Part shown: positions 11,103 to 19,904 of the stretch, piece by piece
How positions within the stretch are numbered: the first letter of the stretch is position 1
Layout: every line of letters starts with the position of its first letter
Source: DATAUD01 sp035511075
GTDB taxonomy: Bacteria > Verrucomicrobiota > Verrucomicrobiia > Limisphaerales > Palsa-1400
Assembly (NCBI GenBank): GCA_035511075.1
Contig: DATKFW010000003.1
Coordinates: 62,001 to 126,000, forward strand
Length of the DNA stretch: 64,000 nt
Direction: 5' to 3'
Made by a program: the position numbers and the translations under genes
The notes under the pieces: model-generated
What the model was told of the DNA's origin: nothing
Databases searched by the model: none
What the model saw: only the letters and a program-made list of their open reading frames with translations

Positions 11103-12653
11103 TTAGCCGTTTTCGCCACGCCGGGGAGTGAGACTTTGCATTTCGGGGCGCCCGGCCACTTTGCCGTCCAGACAGTCGCGCACCACCAGGGCCAGGCGGC
11201 TCGGCGGATACGGCTTGGCCAGAAAGTTGAATCCCTCCAGCAAGGCGATGTCCTTGCCCGCCATGCCCGGGCTGTATCCGCTGGTGTAAATGACCTTGAG
11301 GCCGGGGTCTTCGGCTTGCAGGCGCTCGGCCAGTTGCCGTCCGGACATCCCGTCCGGCATCACCATATCAGTCAATAATAAGTCTATTTCCTCCTTGTGC
11401 TTTTCCCACACAGGCAGCGCGGCCACGCCGGTTTCGGCCTGGTAGGTGTGATAGCCGCACAGTTCCAGGATGTTGACCACCAATTCGCGCAACCCAGGCT
11501 CGTCCTCGACGACTAATATCGTTTCGTTGCCGCGCGCCATGGCCTCCCTGCCGGCTGGGGGCGCCGGCTGCGCCGCGGAAGCCATCGCCTCGACCGCGTT
11601 CGCCGTGCGCGGGAGAAAAATCGTGAAGGTCGATCCGACATTAAGCTGGCTATCGACCAGGACCCAGCCTTGATGCTGTTTGACGATTCCATAAACGGTC
11701 GCCAGGCCAAGGCCGGTGCCTTTTCCCGGCGCTTTGGTGGTAAAGAACGGTTCGAACAGGTGGCCCAACGTCGTCTGGGTCATTCCGCAGCCGGTGTCCG
11801 CCACCGTCAGGCAGACAAAATGCCCGGGGCGCGCCTCGGGATTGAGCAGGGTGCAAACCGGTTCGAGCATTTGCTGGGAAGTCGTCACGGTCAACCGTCC
11901 GCCGGACGCCATCGCATCCCGGGCGTTGATGACGAGATTGACCAGAAGTTGCTCCATCATCCCCACGTCGGCGCAAACCGGCGGCAGGTCCGGCGCGGGA
12001 TTGAATTGGAACGCGATATGTTCCCCCAGCAATCCGCGCAACATCGGACTGATGTTTTGGACGATGTCATTGAGGCCAATGTTGCGCTGCTGCATGACCT
12101 GCTTGCGGCTGAACATGAGCAACTGTTTGATCAGTTGCCCGGCCCGTTCGGCGGCGCCGGCAATCGTGCGGATCGACTTCTCGGTCTCCGGGCCCGAGCC
12201 GGGCGCCTGCAACAATAAATCAGCGTGACCCTGGATGATCGTCAGAATGTTGTTAAAGTCGTGCGCCACCCCGGCAGCCAATTGTCCAACTGCCTCCATT
12301 TTCACCGAATAACGCAGTTGGGCTTCCAGATTCAATCGGTCGGTGATGTCCGTCGCGTAACAATGGACGGTTTGGTTGTCAAGCACAGGAGTGAATGACC
12401 ACGAGAGTACCCGCTTTCGCACGGTGGTCTGGAGGCTGGTGATATTGTCGCCCGTCAGTAGGCATTCGGCTACGATGGTCTTGATGTCCTCCGGAAGAAT
12501 GCCCGAAGCGGATTCCGCGCCCAGCGAAATTGCCAGTTTTCGGGCGGCATCATTGAAATAGATCACCTGCCCGTCCGAACCAAATGCCATGACGGGATTG
12601 GGGTTGGTTTGTGGAAAGGCGGCAAGCAGTTGGATTCTTTCCGTGGGATTCAT
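11103..12653 (-). CDS. Hybrid histidine kinase (PAS-HisKA-HATPase-REC)
   Basis: Soluble sensor kinase of 516 residues with no transmembrane segment. It has an N-terminal PAS-like domain (about 15-110), a HisKA helix with GVAHDFNNIL (phospho-acceptor H131), a HATPase_c domain (N-box VINARDAM at 241-248, G boxes ADTGCGM and GKGTGLGL) and a C-terminal receiver domain with VVEDE at 381-385 and phospho-acceptor D429 in LLLTDMVMPDG. The signal is unknown. It begins 24 bases after a paralogous kinase (12678-13853) whose receiver domain is cut off, which suggests the two work or evolved together. No separate response regulator gene is nearby. Confidence 0.92.
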   Translation of the reverse strand: MNPTERIQLLAAFPQTNPNPVMAFGSDGQVIYFNDAARKLAISLGAESASGILPEDIKTIVAECLLTGDNITSLQTTVRKRVLSWSFTPVLDNQTVHCYATDITDRLNLEAQLRYSVKMEAVGQLAAGVAHDFNNILTIIQGHADLLLQAPGSGPETEKSIRTIAGAAERAGQLIKQLLMFSRKQVMQQRNIGLNDIVQNISPMLRGLLGEHIAFQFNPAPDLPPVCADVGMMEQLLVNLVINARDAMASGGRLTVTTSQQMLEPVCTLLNPEARPGHFVCLTVADTGCGMTQTTLGHLFEPFFTTKAPGKGTGLGLATVYGIVKQHQGWVLVDSQLNVGSTFTIFLPRTANAVEAMASAAQPAPPAGREAMARGNETILVVEDEPGLRELVVNILELCGYHTYQAETGVAALPVWEKHKEEIDLLLTDMVMPDGMSGRQLAERLQAEDPGLKVIYTSGYSPGMAGKDIALLEGFNFLAKPYPPSRLALVVRDCLDGKVAGRPEMQSLTPRRGENG

Positions 12654-12677
12654 GTCATGTTAAGCAAGCAATGGCAA

Positions 12678-13853
12678 TTATGGCGCGGGAGGTTGGCGCA
12701 GGGCCTGTTGATCTTCGACTACCAGGACGGTTTCCCTTCCGCCGCGGACTTCGGACGGCTCGTTTTGCGAGACCGCCTCGTCCGGCGAATGGTCGACGAC
12801 GGGAAAATAGATGTCAAAACGGGTGCCTTTGCCGATCTTGCTTTCGACTTCAATCCAGCCCTGGTGCTGGTTGACCATGCCATCGACAGTCGCCAGGCCG
12901 AGTCCCGAGCCTTTGCCAACGTCCTTGGTGGTAAAGAACGGTTCGAACAAGTGATTGATAATGGCCGTATCCATCCCTGATCCGGTGTCGGCGACGCTCA
13001 AGCGGACGAACCGGCCGGGTTTGCGATTTGATTTGGCGGATAGATCACCCGGACCAAATTTGACCTCGTCGGCGCAGATAGTCAACCGGCCGCCGCTGTT
13101 CATCGCATCGCGGGCGTTGACAACCAGGTTGAGGATGATCTGCTGAAACATTCCGGCGTCGGCCATGATTGCGGGCAATTGCGGCGCGATTTCAAGCCTG
13201 AGTACAACCTGTTCGCCAAGGCTCCGGTTTAGCATGTGCGCGGTATGACCGAGGGTTTCCTTCACGTTCAGGGGCCGTCGGAGCATCACTTGTTTTCGGC
13301 TCAGGGCCAGCATTTGTTTGATGAGTCTGGAGGTGCGTTCCACTCCGTCATTGATGTGGTTGAGGGATTTGGCCGATTCTTCGTCCAGATTGGGTTTGTT
13401 CATCAGCAAAAAGACATGGCCCTGGACGACTGTGAGAATGTTATTAAACTCGTGGGCCAGCCCGGCCGCCAATTGGCCCACGGCGGCCATGCGTTCATGG
13501 CGCATGATCAATTCCTGGCTTTCCTGCAATGCCCGCTGGGCCTGCTTCCGCTCGGCGACTTCCTTTTGGAGACTCTTGGTCCATTGGTCAACGAGCCCGA
13601 AAATCTCGTCGTCGCGCTGGCGCAGGGTGCGGCGCCGCCAGCGCTGCGCCAGACGCCAGCCCCCGGCGATGGCGACGGCCAGTCCCAGGGCGCAGAGCCA
13701 ATAAATGGCCGCTCCCTGGTGAAAAAAAGGGCTCGCGCGAGCGCCATCATCCGCCGCAAAGAGGCGAACGGACGCGAGGAGGGTAAGAGCCACGACTCCA
13801 GGAAGGAAGCCGATTTTCGAACTACCAGAAATTAGTTTTATGCACCGATGCAT
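12678..13853 (-). CDS. Membrane histidine kinase with truncated receiver domain
   Basis: 391 residues. Two hydrophobic segments (about 15-33 and 48-65) flank a very short periplasmic stretch, followed by a coiled coil (about 85-120) and a kinase core with GLAHEFNNIL (H134), VNARDAM, ADTGSGM and GKGSGLGL. After a linker the sequence reads ETVLVVEDQQALRQ, exactly how a receiver domain starts, then PPAP and a stop. The receiver is therefore lost after its first strand and acidic pair; no phospho-acceptor Asp remains. The downstream paralog carries an intact receiver. Either a deletion truncated a former hybrid kinase or the frame ends naturally; the homologous junction favours deletion. Confidence 0.88.
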   Translation of the reverse strand: MHRCIKLISGSSKIGFLPGVVALTLLASVRLFAADDGARASPFFHQGAAIYWLCALGLAVAIAGGWRLAQRWRRRTLRQRDDEIFGLVDQWTKSLQKEVAERKQAQRALQESQELIMRHERMAAVGQLAAGLAHEFNNILTVVQGHVFLLMNKPNLDEESAKSLNHINDGVERTSRLIKQMLALSRKQVMLRRPLNVKETLGHTAHMLNRSLGEQVVLRLEIAPQLPAIMADAGMFQQIILNLVVNARDAMNSGGRLTICADEVKFGPGDLSAKSNRKPGRFVRLSVADTGSGMDTAIINHLFEPFFTTKDVGKGSGLGLATVDGMVNQHQGWIEVESKIGKGTRFDIYFPVVDHSPDEAVSQNEPSEVRGGRETVLVVEDQQALRQPPAP

Positions 13854-13939
13854 TGCTGCGCACTGAACGGCCCTGACAACTCGGAGGTTATCCTACGGTG
13901 CGCGTCGAAATGTTCAATCAGAAACACAAGAAAAGTGCT

Positions 13940-14839
13940 TTAAAAACGGGTCATTTGCTCAAGTTCCCGCACTCGCTTTTCGATGTTGCTGCGAGTCACG
14001 CGCGTGGTGCGCTTCAACCCAAAATCTTCGCAACAGTATGATGCCACCACACTTCCGTAAACCATCGCCCGACGCAGATTGCGCTCGACCGCGCCCTTGG
14101 CGCTTGCCAGGTAGCCCATCATGCCGCCAACAAAGGAATCGCCCGCTCCCGTAGGATCGACAACGTCCTCGAGAGCGACCGCCGGGGAAACGAAAAGCCC
14201 GCTCCGATTCGAGAGGATGGCGCCGTGCTCGCCTTTTTTTACAATGACGTGTTTGGGCCCCAGTTTGTGGATCTTTTTGGCGGCGCGGAAGAGGTTCTCC
14301 TCCTGCGTCAATTGGCGCGCCTCACTCTCGTTCAAAACAAACCCGTCCACGCGACGGAGCAACTTCAGCAGGTCGGCCAGCGCGATATTGAGCCACAAAT
14401 CCATCGTGTCGGCCACCACGAATTTAGGCCGGCGCATCTGGTCTAATACATGGTGCTGGAGACTCGGCGCGATGTTGGCCAGCAGGACAAAGGGTGTGTT
14501 CACCCAGGCCGGAGGAAGCCGGGGCGTGAATGTTTCAAACACCCCAAGTTCCGTTGCCAGCGTGCGGCGATTATTCATATTGACTTCGTATTCGCCGGAC
14601 CAGTGAAAGGTCTTTCCGGGGACGATCTGGAGACCTTCCAGGTCGATCTTGTGTTTGCGGTAGAGCCGCAGGTAGCGCTCTGGAAAGTCCGCTCCCACCA
14701 CTCCTATTAGCTTGACAGGGGAAAAGAAACTCGCCGCGACGGCCGCATGGCTGGCCGACCCGCCCAGCAGGCGCGGGTTGTGGGCGCTGGGTGTTTTGAT
14801 GGAATCAAGAGCCGTCGAGCCGACAATAAGAACACTCAT
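13940..14839 (-). CDS. PfkB-family carbohydrate kinase
   Basis: Ribokinase-family kinase phosphorylating a sugar or nucleoside with ATP; cytosolic. 299 residues. It has an N-terminal GGSASHAAVAA substrate-binding stretch (26-36), an NESEARQLT motif (170-178) and the C-terminal anion-hole signature DPTGAGDSF (228-236) with catalytic D234. The substrate cannot be told from sequence alone. It is transcribed divergently from the alcohol dehydrogenase at 15035, with 195 bases between them in which I see no other feature. Confidence 0.92.
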   Translation of the reverse strand: MSVLIVGSTALDSIKTPSAHNPRLLGGSASHAAVAASFFSPVKLIGVVGADFPERYLRLYRKHKIDLEGLQIVPGKTFHWSGEYEVNMNNRRTLATELGVFETFTPRLPPAWVNTPFVLLANIAPSLQHHVLDQMRRPKFVVADTMDLWLNIALADLLKLLRRVDGFVLNESEARQLTQEENLFRAAKKIHKLGPKHVIVKKGEHGAILSNRSGLFVSPAVALEDVVDPTGAGDSFVGGMMGYLASAKGAVERNLRRAMVYGSVVASYCCEDFGLKRTTRVTRSNIEKRVRELEQMTRF

Positions 14840-15034
14840 TTCAATTAGGTATCCAGAATTTCAAACCCGGAGTTTAGCGGGGCCAACAGGAAAAGTCCAG
14901 CCCTCTGGCGCCGCGATGAACCTGCCCGACGTCGCCAGCCGGCAGAATTGCTTGATTTTGAAATCGGGCGGCGAGATGTTACCTGCCGTGGGCTGAGTTT
15001 GATCGCAAATTTATTTTTAACCAAAGGATATTTT

Positions 15035-16054
15035 ATGCCAGTCATGCGTGCGGCGCAGATCGCCCGACCGGGCGCGCCGTTTGAAATTGTGGAACGTCCC
15101 ATTCCGGTGCCGGAGACGGGCTGGGTGCGGATCAAAGTGCAGGCCTGCGGCGTCTGTCACAGCGATTCGCTGGTTAAGGAGGGCCATTGGCCCGGCCTGC
15201 AATACCCGCGTGTGCCGGGGCATGAGGCTGTCGGAATCGTGGATGCCGTCGGCGCCAACGTGCCGCAATGGAAACCGGGCCAGCGCGTCGGCGTTGGCTG
15301 GCATGGAGGGCATTGCGGGTATTGCGAGGCCTGCCTGAGCGGGGATTTCTTTGGCTGCAAGGTTGCCCTCAAGATTACCGGAATTTCGTTCGACGGCGGT
15401 TACGCGGATTACATGGTTGCCCCCGCCATCGCGCTGGCATTGGTGCCGGAGGAGTTGTCGGCCGTGGAGGCCGGGCCGCTGATGTGCGCGGGGATTACCA
15501 CCTACAACGCCCTTCGCCACGCCGGCGCGCGCGCTGGCGATCTGGTCGCCGTGCTGGGTCTCGGCGGCCTCGGCCATCTGGCGGTGCAATACTCGGTAAA
15601 GATGGGCTTTAATACGGTCGGCATCGCGCGCGGGAGCGACAAGGCTCCGCTGGCTCGGAAATTGGGCGCGCACCACTACATTGACAGCCAGACTCAAGAC
15701 CCGGCGGCGGAATTGGTCAAGCTCGGAGGCGCGAAGGTCATCCTTGCCACAGTGACAAACGGAGATGCGATGAGCGCGGTGCTGGGTGGTTTGGGCCTCA
15801 ACGGCACGCTGATGGTTGTCGGCGCCGCGGACCCCATGCAAGTATCGCCCCTGGTCTTGATCACTGGGAAACGCTCGGTCAAGGGCTGGTATTCCGGCAC
15901 GGCCATTGATTCCCGGGAAACGCTCCTCTTCAGTGTGCTTACCGGCGTCCGATCCATGAACGAAGTTTTCCCGTTGGAACGCGTCACAGAGGCTTACGAC
16001 CGGATGATGAGCGGCAAAGCCCGGTTTCGGGTCGTGCTGTCCATGGGACAGTAA
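15035..16054 (+). CDS. Zinc-dependent alcohol dehydrogenase
   Basis: Medium-chain dehydrogenase oxidising alcohols with NAD(P). The ATG at 15035 has an AAAGGA ribosome-binding site six bases upstream; it gives 339 residues starting MPVMRAAQIARPG. The catalytic zinc site is visible (C41 in ACGVCHSD, H63-E64 in PGHE), as is the structural zinc lobe (C94, C97, C100, C108) and a Rossmann motif LGLGGLGHLAVQY. It resembles the AdhP/yeast-ADH subgroup that reduces aldehydes to alcohols. Lactaldehyde or propanediol turnover with the microcompartment would be possible, but there is no direct evidence. Confidence 0.94.
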   Translation: MPVMRAAQIARPGAPFEIVERPIPVPETGWVRIKVQACGVCHSDSLVKEGHWPGLQYPRVPGHEAVGIVDAVGANVPQWKPGQRVGVGWHGGHCGYCEACLSGDFFGCKVALKITGISFDGGYADYMVAPAIALALVPEELSAVEAGPLMCAGITTYNALRHAGARAGDLVAVLGLGGLGHLAVQYSVKMGFNTVGIARGSDKAPLARKLGAHHYIDSQTQDPAAELVKLGGAKVILATVTNGDAMSAVLGGLGLNGTLMVVGAADPMQVSPLVLITGKRSVKGWYSGTAIDSRETLLFSVLTGVRSMNEVFPLERVTEAYDRMMSGKARFRVVLSMGQ

Positions 16055-16173
16055 TCGCAACCCTCTTCCCGCGCGAATCCCTCACCGGGCGAAACAGGGA
16101 TTGCGAGGTGCGCCCGGAAACGCGGGCTGGTGTAAGGCTTGCTTGCGGCCCATTGACGGATACTCTCAGCGTT

Positions 16174-16956
16174 GTGAATCTCCTTTTTGTCGGGGATGTT
16201 GTTGGCGAACCGGGGAGGCACGCGCTCCGGCAGCTTCTTCCAAAGCTGCGCCAGAGCCTTCGCCTCGATCTCATCATTGCCAACGGCGAAAACTCCGCCG
16301 GCGGCGCCGGCATCACCGTCAATACCGCCAACGAACTCCTTAATGCGGGGGTGGACATCATCACCAGCGGCGACCATCTTTGGGACCAGAAGGAAGTCAA
16401 CATCCTTCTCCAAACCGAACCGCGCTTTCTCCGCCCCTTCAATTATCCGCCAGGCACGATTGGTCAGGGAAGCACCGTGTGGCGCGCCGAGCGGCAACCG
16501 CCCGTCGCCGTGCTCAATCTGCAAGGGCGCACCTTTTTGCAAGCGTTGGATAATCCCTTCCTCTGCGCCAAAACCGAAGTCTGCCGCCTGCGCCAGATGG
16601 CCAAAATCATCGTCGTCGACATGCACGCCGAGGCCACTTCGGAAAAAATCGCCATGGGCCGCATGCTGGATGGGCAGGTCAGCGCCGTCATCGGCACCCA
16701 CACGCACGTGCAGACGGCCGACGAGCAGATTTTCCCCGGCGGCACCGCATACTTGACAGACGCAGGATTCACCGGCCCGCATGAGAGCGTGCTCGGACGC
16801 GAAATCGAGCCGATCATTCAACGCTTCTGCACCAACACGCCGCAAAAATTCGGCGTCGCCAGCGGGCGCATTCTCCTGCAGGGGGCCTTGATCGAAATCG
16901 ACAACGAAACAGGCCGCGCGCGGGCCATTCGCCGAATTTCCGAGCCGCTTTCTTAA
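16174..16956 (+). CDS. ymdB: YmdB-type metallophosphoesterase (TIGR00282 family)
   Basis: Calcineurin-like phosphodiesterase; Bacillus YmdB hydrolyses 2',3'-cyclic nucleotides and cAMP. The GTG at 16174 is chosen because the family begins with a beta strand reading (M)NLLFVGDVVG; this gives 260 residues, the usual length. Metal ligands: D in FVGDVVG, NGEN, a GDHLWD motif, and the GTHTHVQTAD pair of histidines. The stop codon is followed at once by the xseA ATG, so the two genes form a tight operon. The family link to RNA or nucleotide turnover fits a neighbouring nuclease gene. Confidence 0.9.
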   Translation: MNLLFVGDVVGEPGRHALRQLLPKLRQSLRLDLIIANGENSAGGAGITVNTANELLNAGVDIITSGDHLWDQKEVNILLQTEPRFLRPFNYPPGTIGQGSTVWRAERQPPVAVLNLQGRTFLQALDNPFLCAKTEVCRLRQMAKIIVVDMHAEATSEKIAMGRMLDGQVSAVIGTHTHVQTADEQIFPGGTAYLTDAGFTGPHESVLGREIEPIIQRFCTNTPQKFGVASGRILLQGALIEIDNETGRARAIRRISEPLS

Positions 16957-18378
16957 ATGGCCGCCGAAGCGACATCGCAATGGGATTTTGCCGGGGAACT
17001 TTTCCCCAGGGAGGTCGTCCGCCGCGTCTTTTCGGTCAGCGAATTGACAGCCGACATCCGGCATTTGCTTGAACGGCATCTCGGCCAGGTTTGGATCAGC
17101 GGCGAGATCACCAATTGCCGCGCGCAAAATTCCGGCCACATTTATTTCACCCTCAAGGACGCCTTTGCGCAGATCAGTTGCGTCGTTTTTCGCAATGATC
17201 CGGTCGCCGGCCGGGAATCATTGCAGGACGGACGCAAGGTCATTCTCAAGGGTGAGCTGACGGTTTATGAGCCGCGCGGCCAATACCAACTGCATGTGCT
17301 GGCCGTCGAACCGCAAGGCATTGGGGCGCTTCAGGCCGCCTTTGAAAAACTCAAACAAAAGCTCGCCGCCGAGGGCCTGTTTGCCCAGGAACGCAAAAGA
17401 CCCATCCCCCCGTTTCCGCGGCGAATCGGCCTAGTGACCTCCCAGACTGGCGCCGCAATCCACGACGTCCTCCACGTCGTGCAACGGCGCAATCGGACCC
17501 TGCAAATCATCCTGGTCCCCTGCGCGGTGCAGGGAACCGCCGCGCCCGGCGAGATTTCCAGCGCCATCACCCTGCTCAATCAATGGTCGCGAACACCGGG
17601 CGCGGGTTTGGATGCGATTCTGCTTACGCGCGGCGGCGGGAGCCTCGAGGATTTGTGGGCCTTCAACGAGGAAGCGGTGGCTCGCGCCATTTTTATTTCC
17701 GACGTTCCCGTCGTTTCCGCTGTCGGACACGAAACCGATTTCACCATCAGCGATTTTGTCGCGGACCTGCGCGCGGCCACTCCGAGCGCGGCGGCGGAAA
17801 TTTTGACCGAGGGGGTTTTTTCCAGTTCCAAATGGATGGCGCAAGCCCGCCAGCAAATGGATGAAGCCGTTGGCCGCCGCCTGTTTGCGGAACGGCGTCA
17901 TTTCGCGCAACTCTCGCAGCGCCTGGCGGCGGCGCATCCCCGGCGTGAGCTAAACCGCCGCCTGCAGCGTCTGGACGACCTGCAAGAAAGTCTTGCCCGC
18001 TGTCCGCGCTTGCGCCTCCAACACCTGGCAATTGCCAGCGAAGCCCTTCGCCAACGCCTGCGCCAATTGCGGCCAAGCCAGGTCTTGCGCCGGCGCCGCG
18101 AACTGCTCGACCAGCGGCGGCAGCGATTGCGAGAGCAGGCCGGACACCTCTTGCAGCGCCTCCGGCAACATTGCGATGCGCTCAATTCCCGCCTGCGCCT
18201 CCTGGGACCTGAACAAGTCCTCGCCCGCGGCTATTCCATCACCCTGGATGCCGTAACGGGCGCCGTTATCCGCGCCGCCCAAGACACCCGCCCCGGCCAG
18301 GAGTTGAAAACAAAACTCAGAGCCGGCGAAGTTCGGAGCATCGTCGCGCGCCAGGGCGCCGGTTCACCCCGGCAATGA
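16957..18378 (+). CDS. xseA: Exodeoxyribonuclease VII large subunit
   Basis: Single-strand DNA exonuclease large subunit acting with XseB. 473 residues. The N-terminal OB-fold domain (about 20-120) contains VWISGEITNCRAQNSGHIYFTLKD in shortened view (VWISGEI, HIYFTLKD), and the catalytic region contains GLVTSQTGAAIHDVL, LTRGGGSLEDLWAFNEE and SAVGHETDFTI, all XseA hallmarks. A long arginine/leucine-rich coiled coil follows (about 300-430). It starts immediately after the ymdB stop. Its last 15 bases overlap the convergent nucleotidyltransferase gene. No xseB is visible in the window. Confidence 0.96.
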   Translation: MAAEATSQWDFAGELFPREVVRRVFSVSELTADIRHLLERHLGQVWISGEITNCRAQNSGHIYFTLKDAFAQISCVVFRNDPVAGRESLQDGRKVILKGELTVYEPRGQYQLHVLAVEPQGIGALQAAFEKLKQKLAAEGLFAQERKRPIPPFPRRIGLVTSQTGAAIHDVLHVVQRRNRTLQIILVPCAVQGTAAPGEISSAITLLNQWSRTPGAGLDAILLTRGGGSLEDLWAFNEEAVARAIFISDVPVVSAVGHETDFTISDFVADLRAATPSAAAEILTEGVFSSSKWMAQARQQMDEAVGRRLFAERRHFAQLSQRLAAAHPRRELNRRLQRLDDLQESLARCPRLRLQHLAIASEALRQRLRQLRPSQVLRRRRELLDQRRQRLREQAGHLLQRLRQHCDALNSRLRLLGPEQVLARGYSITLDAVTGAVIRAAQDTRPGQELKTKLRAGEVRSIVARQGAGSPRQ

Positions 18379-19833
18379 TAACCGCTCGAAGACCTTGGCT
18401 TTGACATCCTCCGGGAATTGAAGTTCAGGGCTTTCCGCCAGCCAGCGAAAAGCCCCTGCCAGATCGCCAAACGCGCCCTCCAATTGCGCATCAAAGGCCT
18501 TCTCCAGAATCCTTCCGAATTCTTCGCCCGGTTTCAGGCCGATATCGATCAAGTGCCTTCCGAGCAAAACCGGCCGTGGCGCATCCTGCTTGACTTCCAA
18601 TTCATGCGCGCGCGCCAGCAAAATTCTGACCTTCTCCGGCTCCACCGCCGGACGCGGCGGGCGTCCCATGCTGTCGGCGGTCATGACCAGGCAAAGGCCG
18701 TGGATGTTCTCCGGCTCCAGGCGCCGCGCCAGCCGCCGGATCGCCCGGTCCGTGATTTCCTCCAGATGAAACAGATGGTTGCGCGCCAGTGGGACCACGC
18801 GCTCCCGAATCGCCGACGGGGCCCGCATCCTGTCAAGAAACGTTTCTGCCAGCGCCGCGCCGGCCTCCTCGTGTCCCGGAGAAACGATGCGCATCCGCCC
18901 GTCTTTAATTTCGCGCCGCGTCGTGGCGGGCTTGCCGAAATCGTGCGCTAGAATCGCCAGCATATAAACAATGCGCGATTCCGCATCGGCCCGCCGCCAG
19001 CCATCCAGCCGCGCCAGAGCGTCGCAACAATGGCAGGTGTGCTCAAAAACGTCTCCTTCCGGGTGCCATTCCGGTTCCTGCGGTGTGCCCGCCATCGCTT
19101 TGACCTCCGGAAAATGATCGATCCACTCGGTGGCCGCCAGAAAATGCAGGCCGGCGGAAGGCGCCGTGCTCAGTTGCGCCCATTTAAACCACTCCTCCCG
19201 CACACGTTCGACGGCCAGTTCGGGAAAGCCGGACTTGATCCGACGCGAAAGCGCAATGGTTTCCTCCGCCGCGCGCAAGTCAAAACGCCCCGCGAATTGC
19301 ATCCCGCGCAAGACCCGCAATGGGTCTTCCGCGAACGCCTCGCTCGTGTGCCGCAATACGCGGTTTTTCAAGTCCGCAACGCCGCCGAAAAAATCGATCA
19401 TTTGCCGGGCGCGCGGATCGTACAGGATGGAATTGATCGTGAAATCCCGGCGGGCGGCGGCCTTTTGAGGCGTTATCGCGGGATCGAATTCGACCGCAAA
19501 ACCCTTGTGGCCCGGCGCAACCTTCGAGTCTTTGCGAGGCACAGTGAAATCGTAGCTGTGCCCGCTCGCCGTAGCCAGCTTGACGACGCCGAAGGAGCGC
19601 CCCACCAAATCGGTCCGGCCCCATCGGGACAGCGCTTTGAGAAGCGCTTCGTAATCGGCCCCAAAGACCTCGACGTCAAAATCCTTGCCGCTCGGCAGTC
19701 CAAGAAGCGCGTCCCGCACGCAACCGCCCACCAGAAAAGCGCGTTCCAACTCCGGCGTTTCCCGGAGAATCCGTTCCAGTTCAGGCGGCATCAGGTCCAT
19801 TTGAACAGAACCCACGTTAGGCGCTTTCGTCAC
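18364..19833 (-). CDS. tRNA CCA-adding / poly(A) polymerase family nucleotidyltransferase with HD domain
   Basis: Class II nucleotidyltransferase of 489 residues. The head domain shows GGCVRDALLG (36-45), the metal-binding DFDVEVFG (51-58) and RRDFTINSILYD, the standard CCA-adding/PAP template motifs. A central HD phosphohydrolase domain follows (HTCHCC..., ILAHDFGKP, and RNHLFHLEEIT). The composition fits tRNA nucleotidyltransferases with an HD domain, which repair the CCA end; exact specificity (CCA, A-adding or CC-adding) is not decidable here. An internal Met (MDLMPPELE) is an alternative start. The 3' end overlaps xseA by 15 bases in convergent orientation. Confidence 0.9.
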   Translation of the reverse strand: MTKAPNVGSVQMDLMPPELERILRETPELERAFLVGGCVRDALLGLPSGKDFDVEVFGADYEALLKALSRWGRTDLVGRSFGVVKLATASGHSYDFTVPRKDSKVAPGHKGFAVEFDPAITPQKAAARRDFTINSILYDPRARQMIDFFGGVADLKNRVLRHTSEAFAEDPLRVLRGMQFAGRFDLRAAEETIALSRRIKSGFPELAVERVREEWFKWAQLSTAPSAGLHFLAATEWIDHFPEVKAMAGTPQEPEWHPEGDVFEHTCHCCDALARLDGWRRADAESRIVYMLAILAHDFGKPATTRREIKDGRMRIVSPGHEEAGAALAETFLDRMRAPSAIRERVVPLARNHLFHLEEITDRAIRRLARRLEPENIHGLCLVMTADSMGRPPRPAVEPEKVRILLARAHELEVKQDAPRPVLLGRHLIDIGLKPGEEFGRILEKAFDAQLEGAFGDLAGAFRWLAESPELQFPEDVKAKVFERLSLPG

Positions 19834-19904
19834 CCTTGGCCAGCAAAGGCCGCGCGAAGCAAGCCCTCCTCACGACGAGAATTTTGGCCGCGACAGTCCT
19901 GAGC

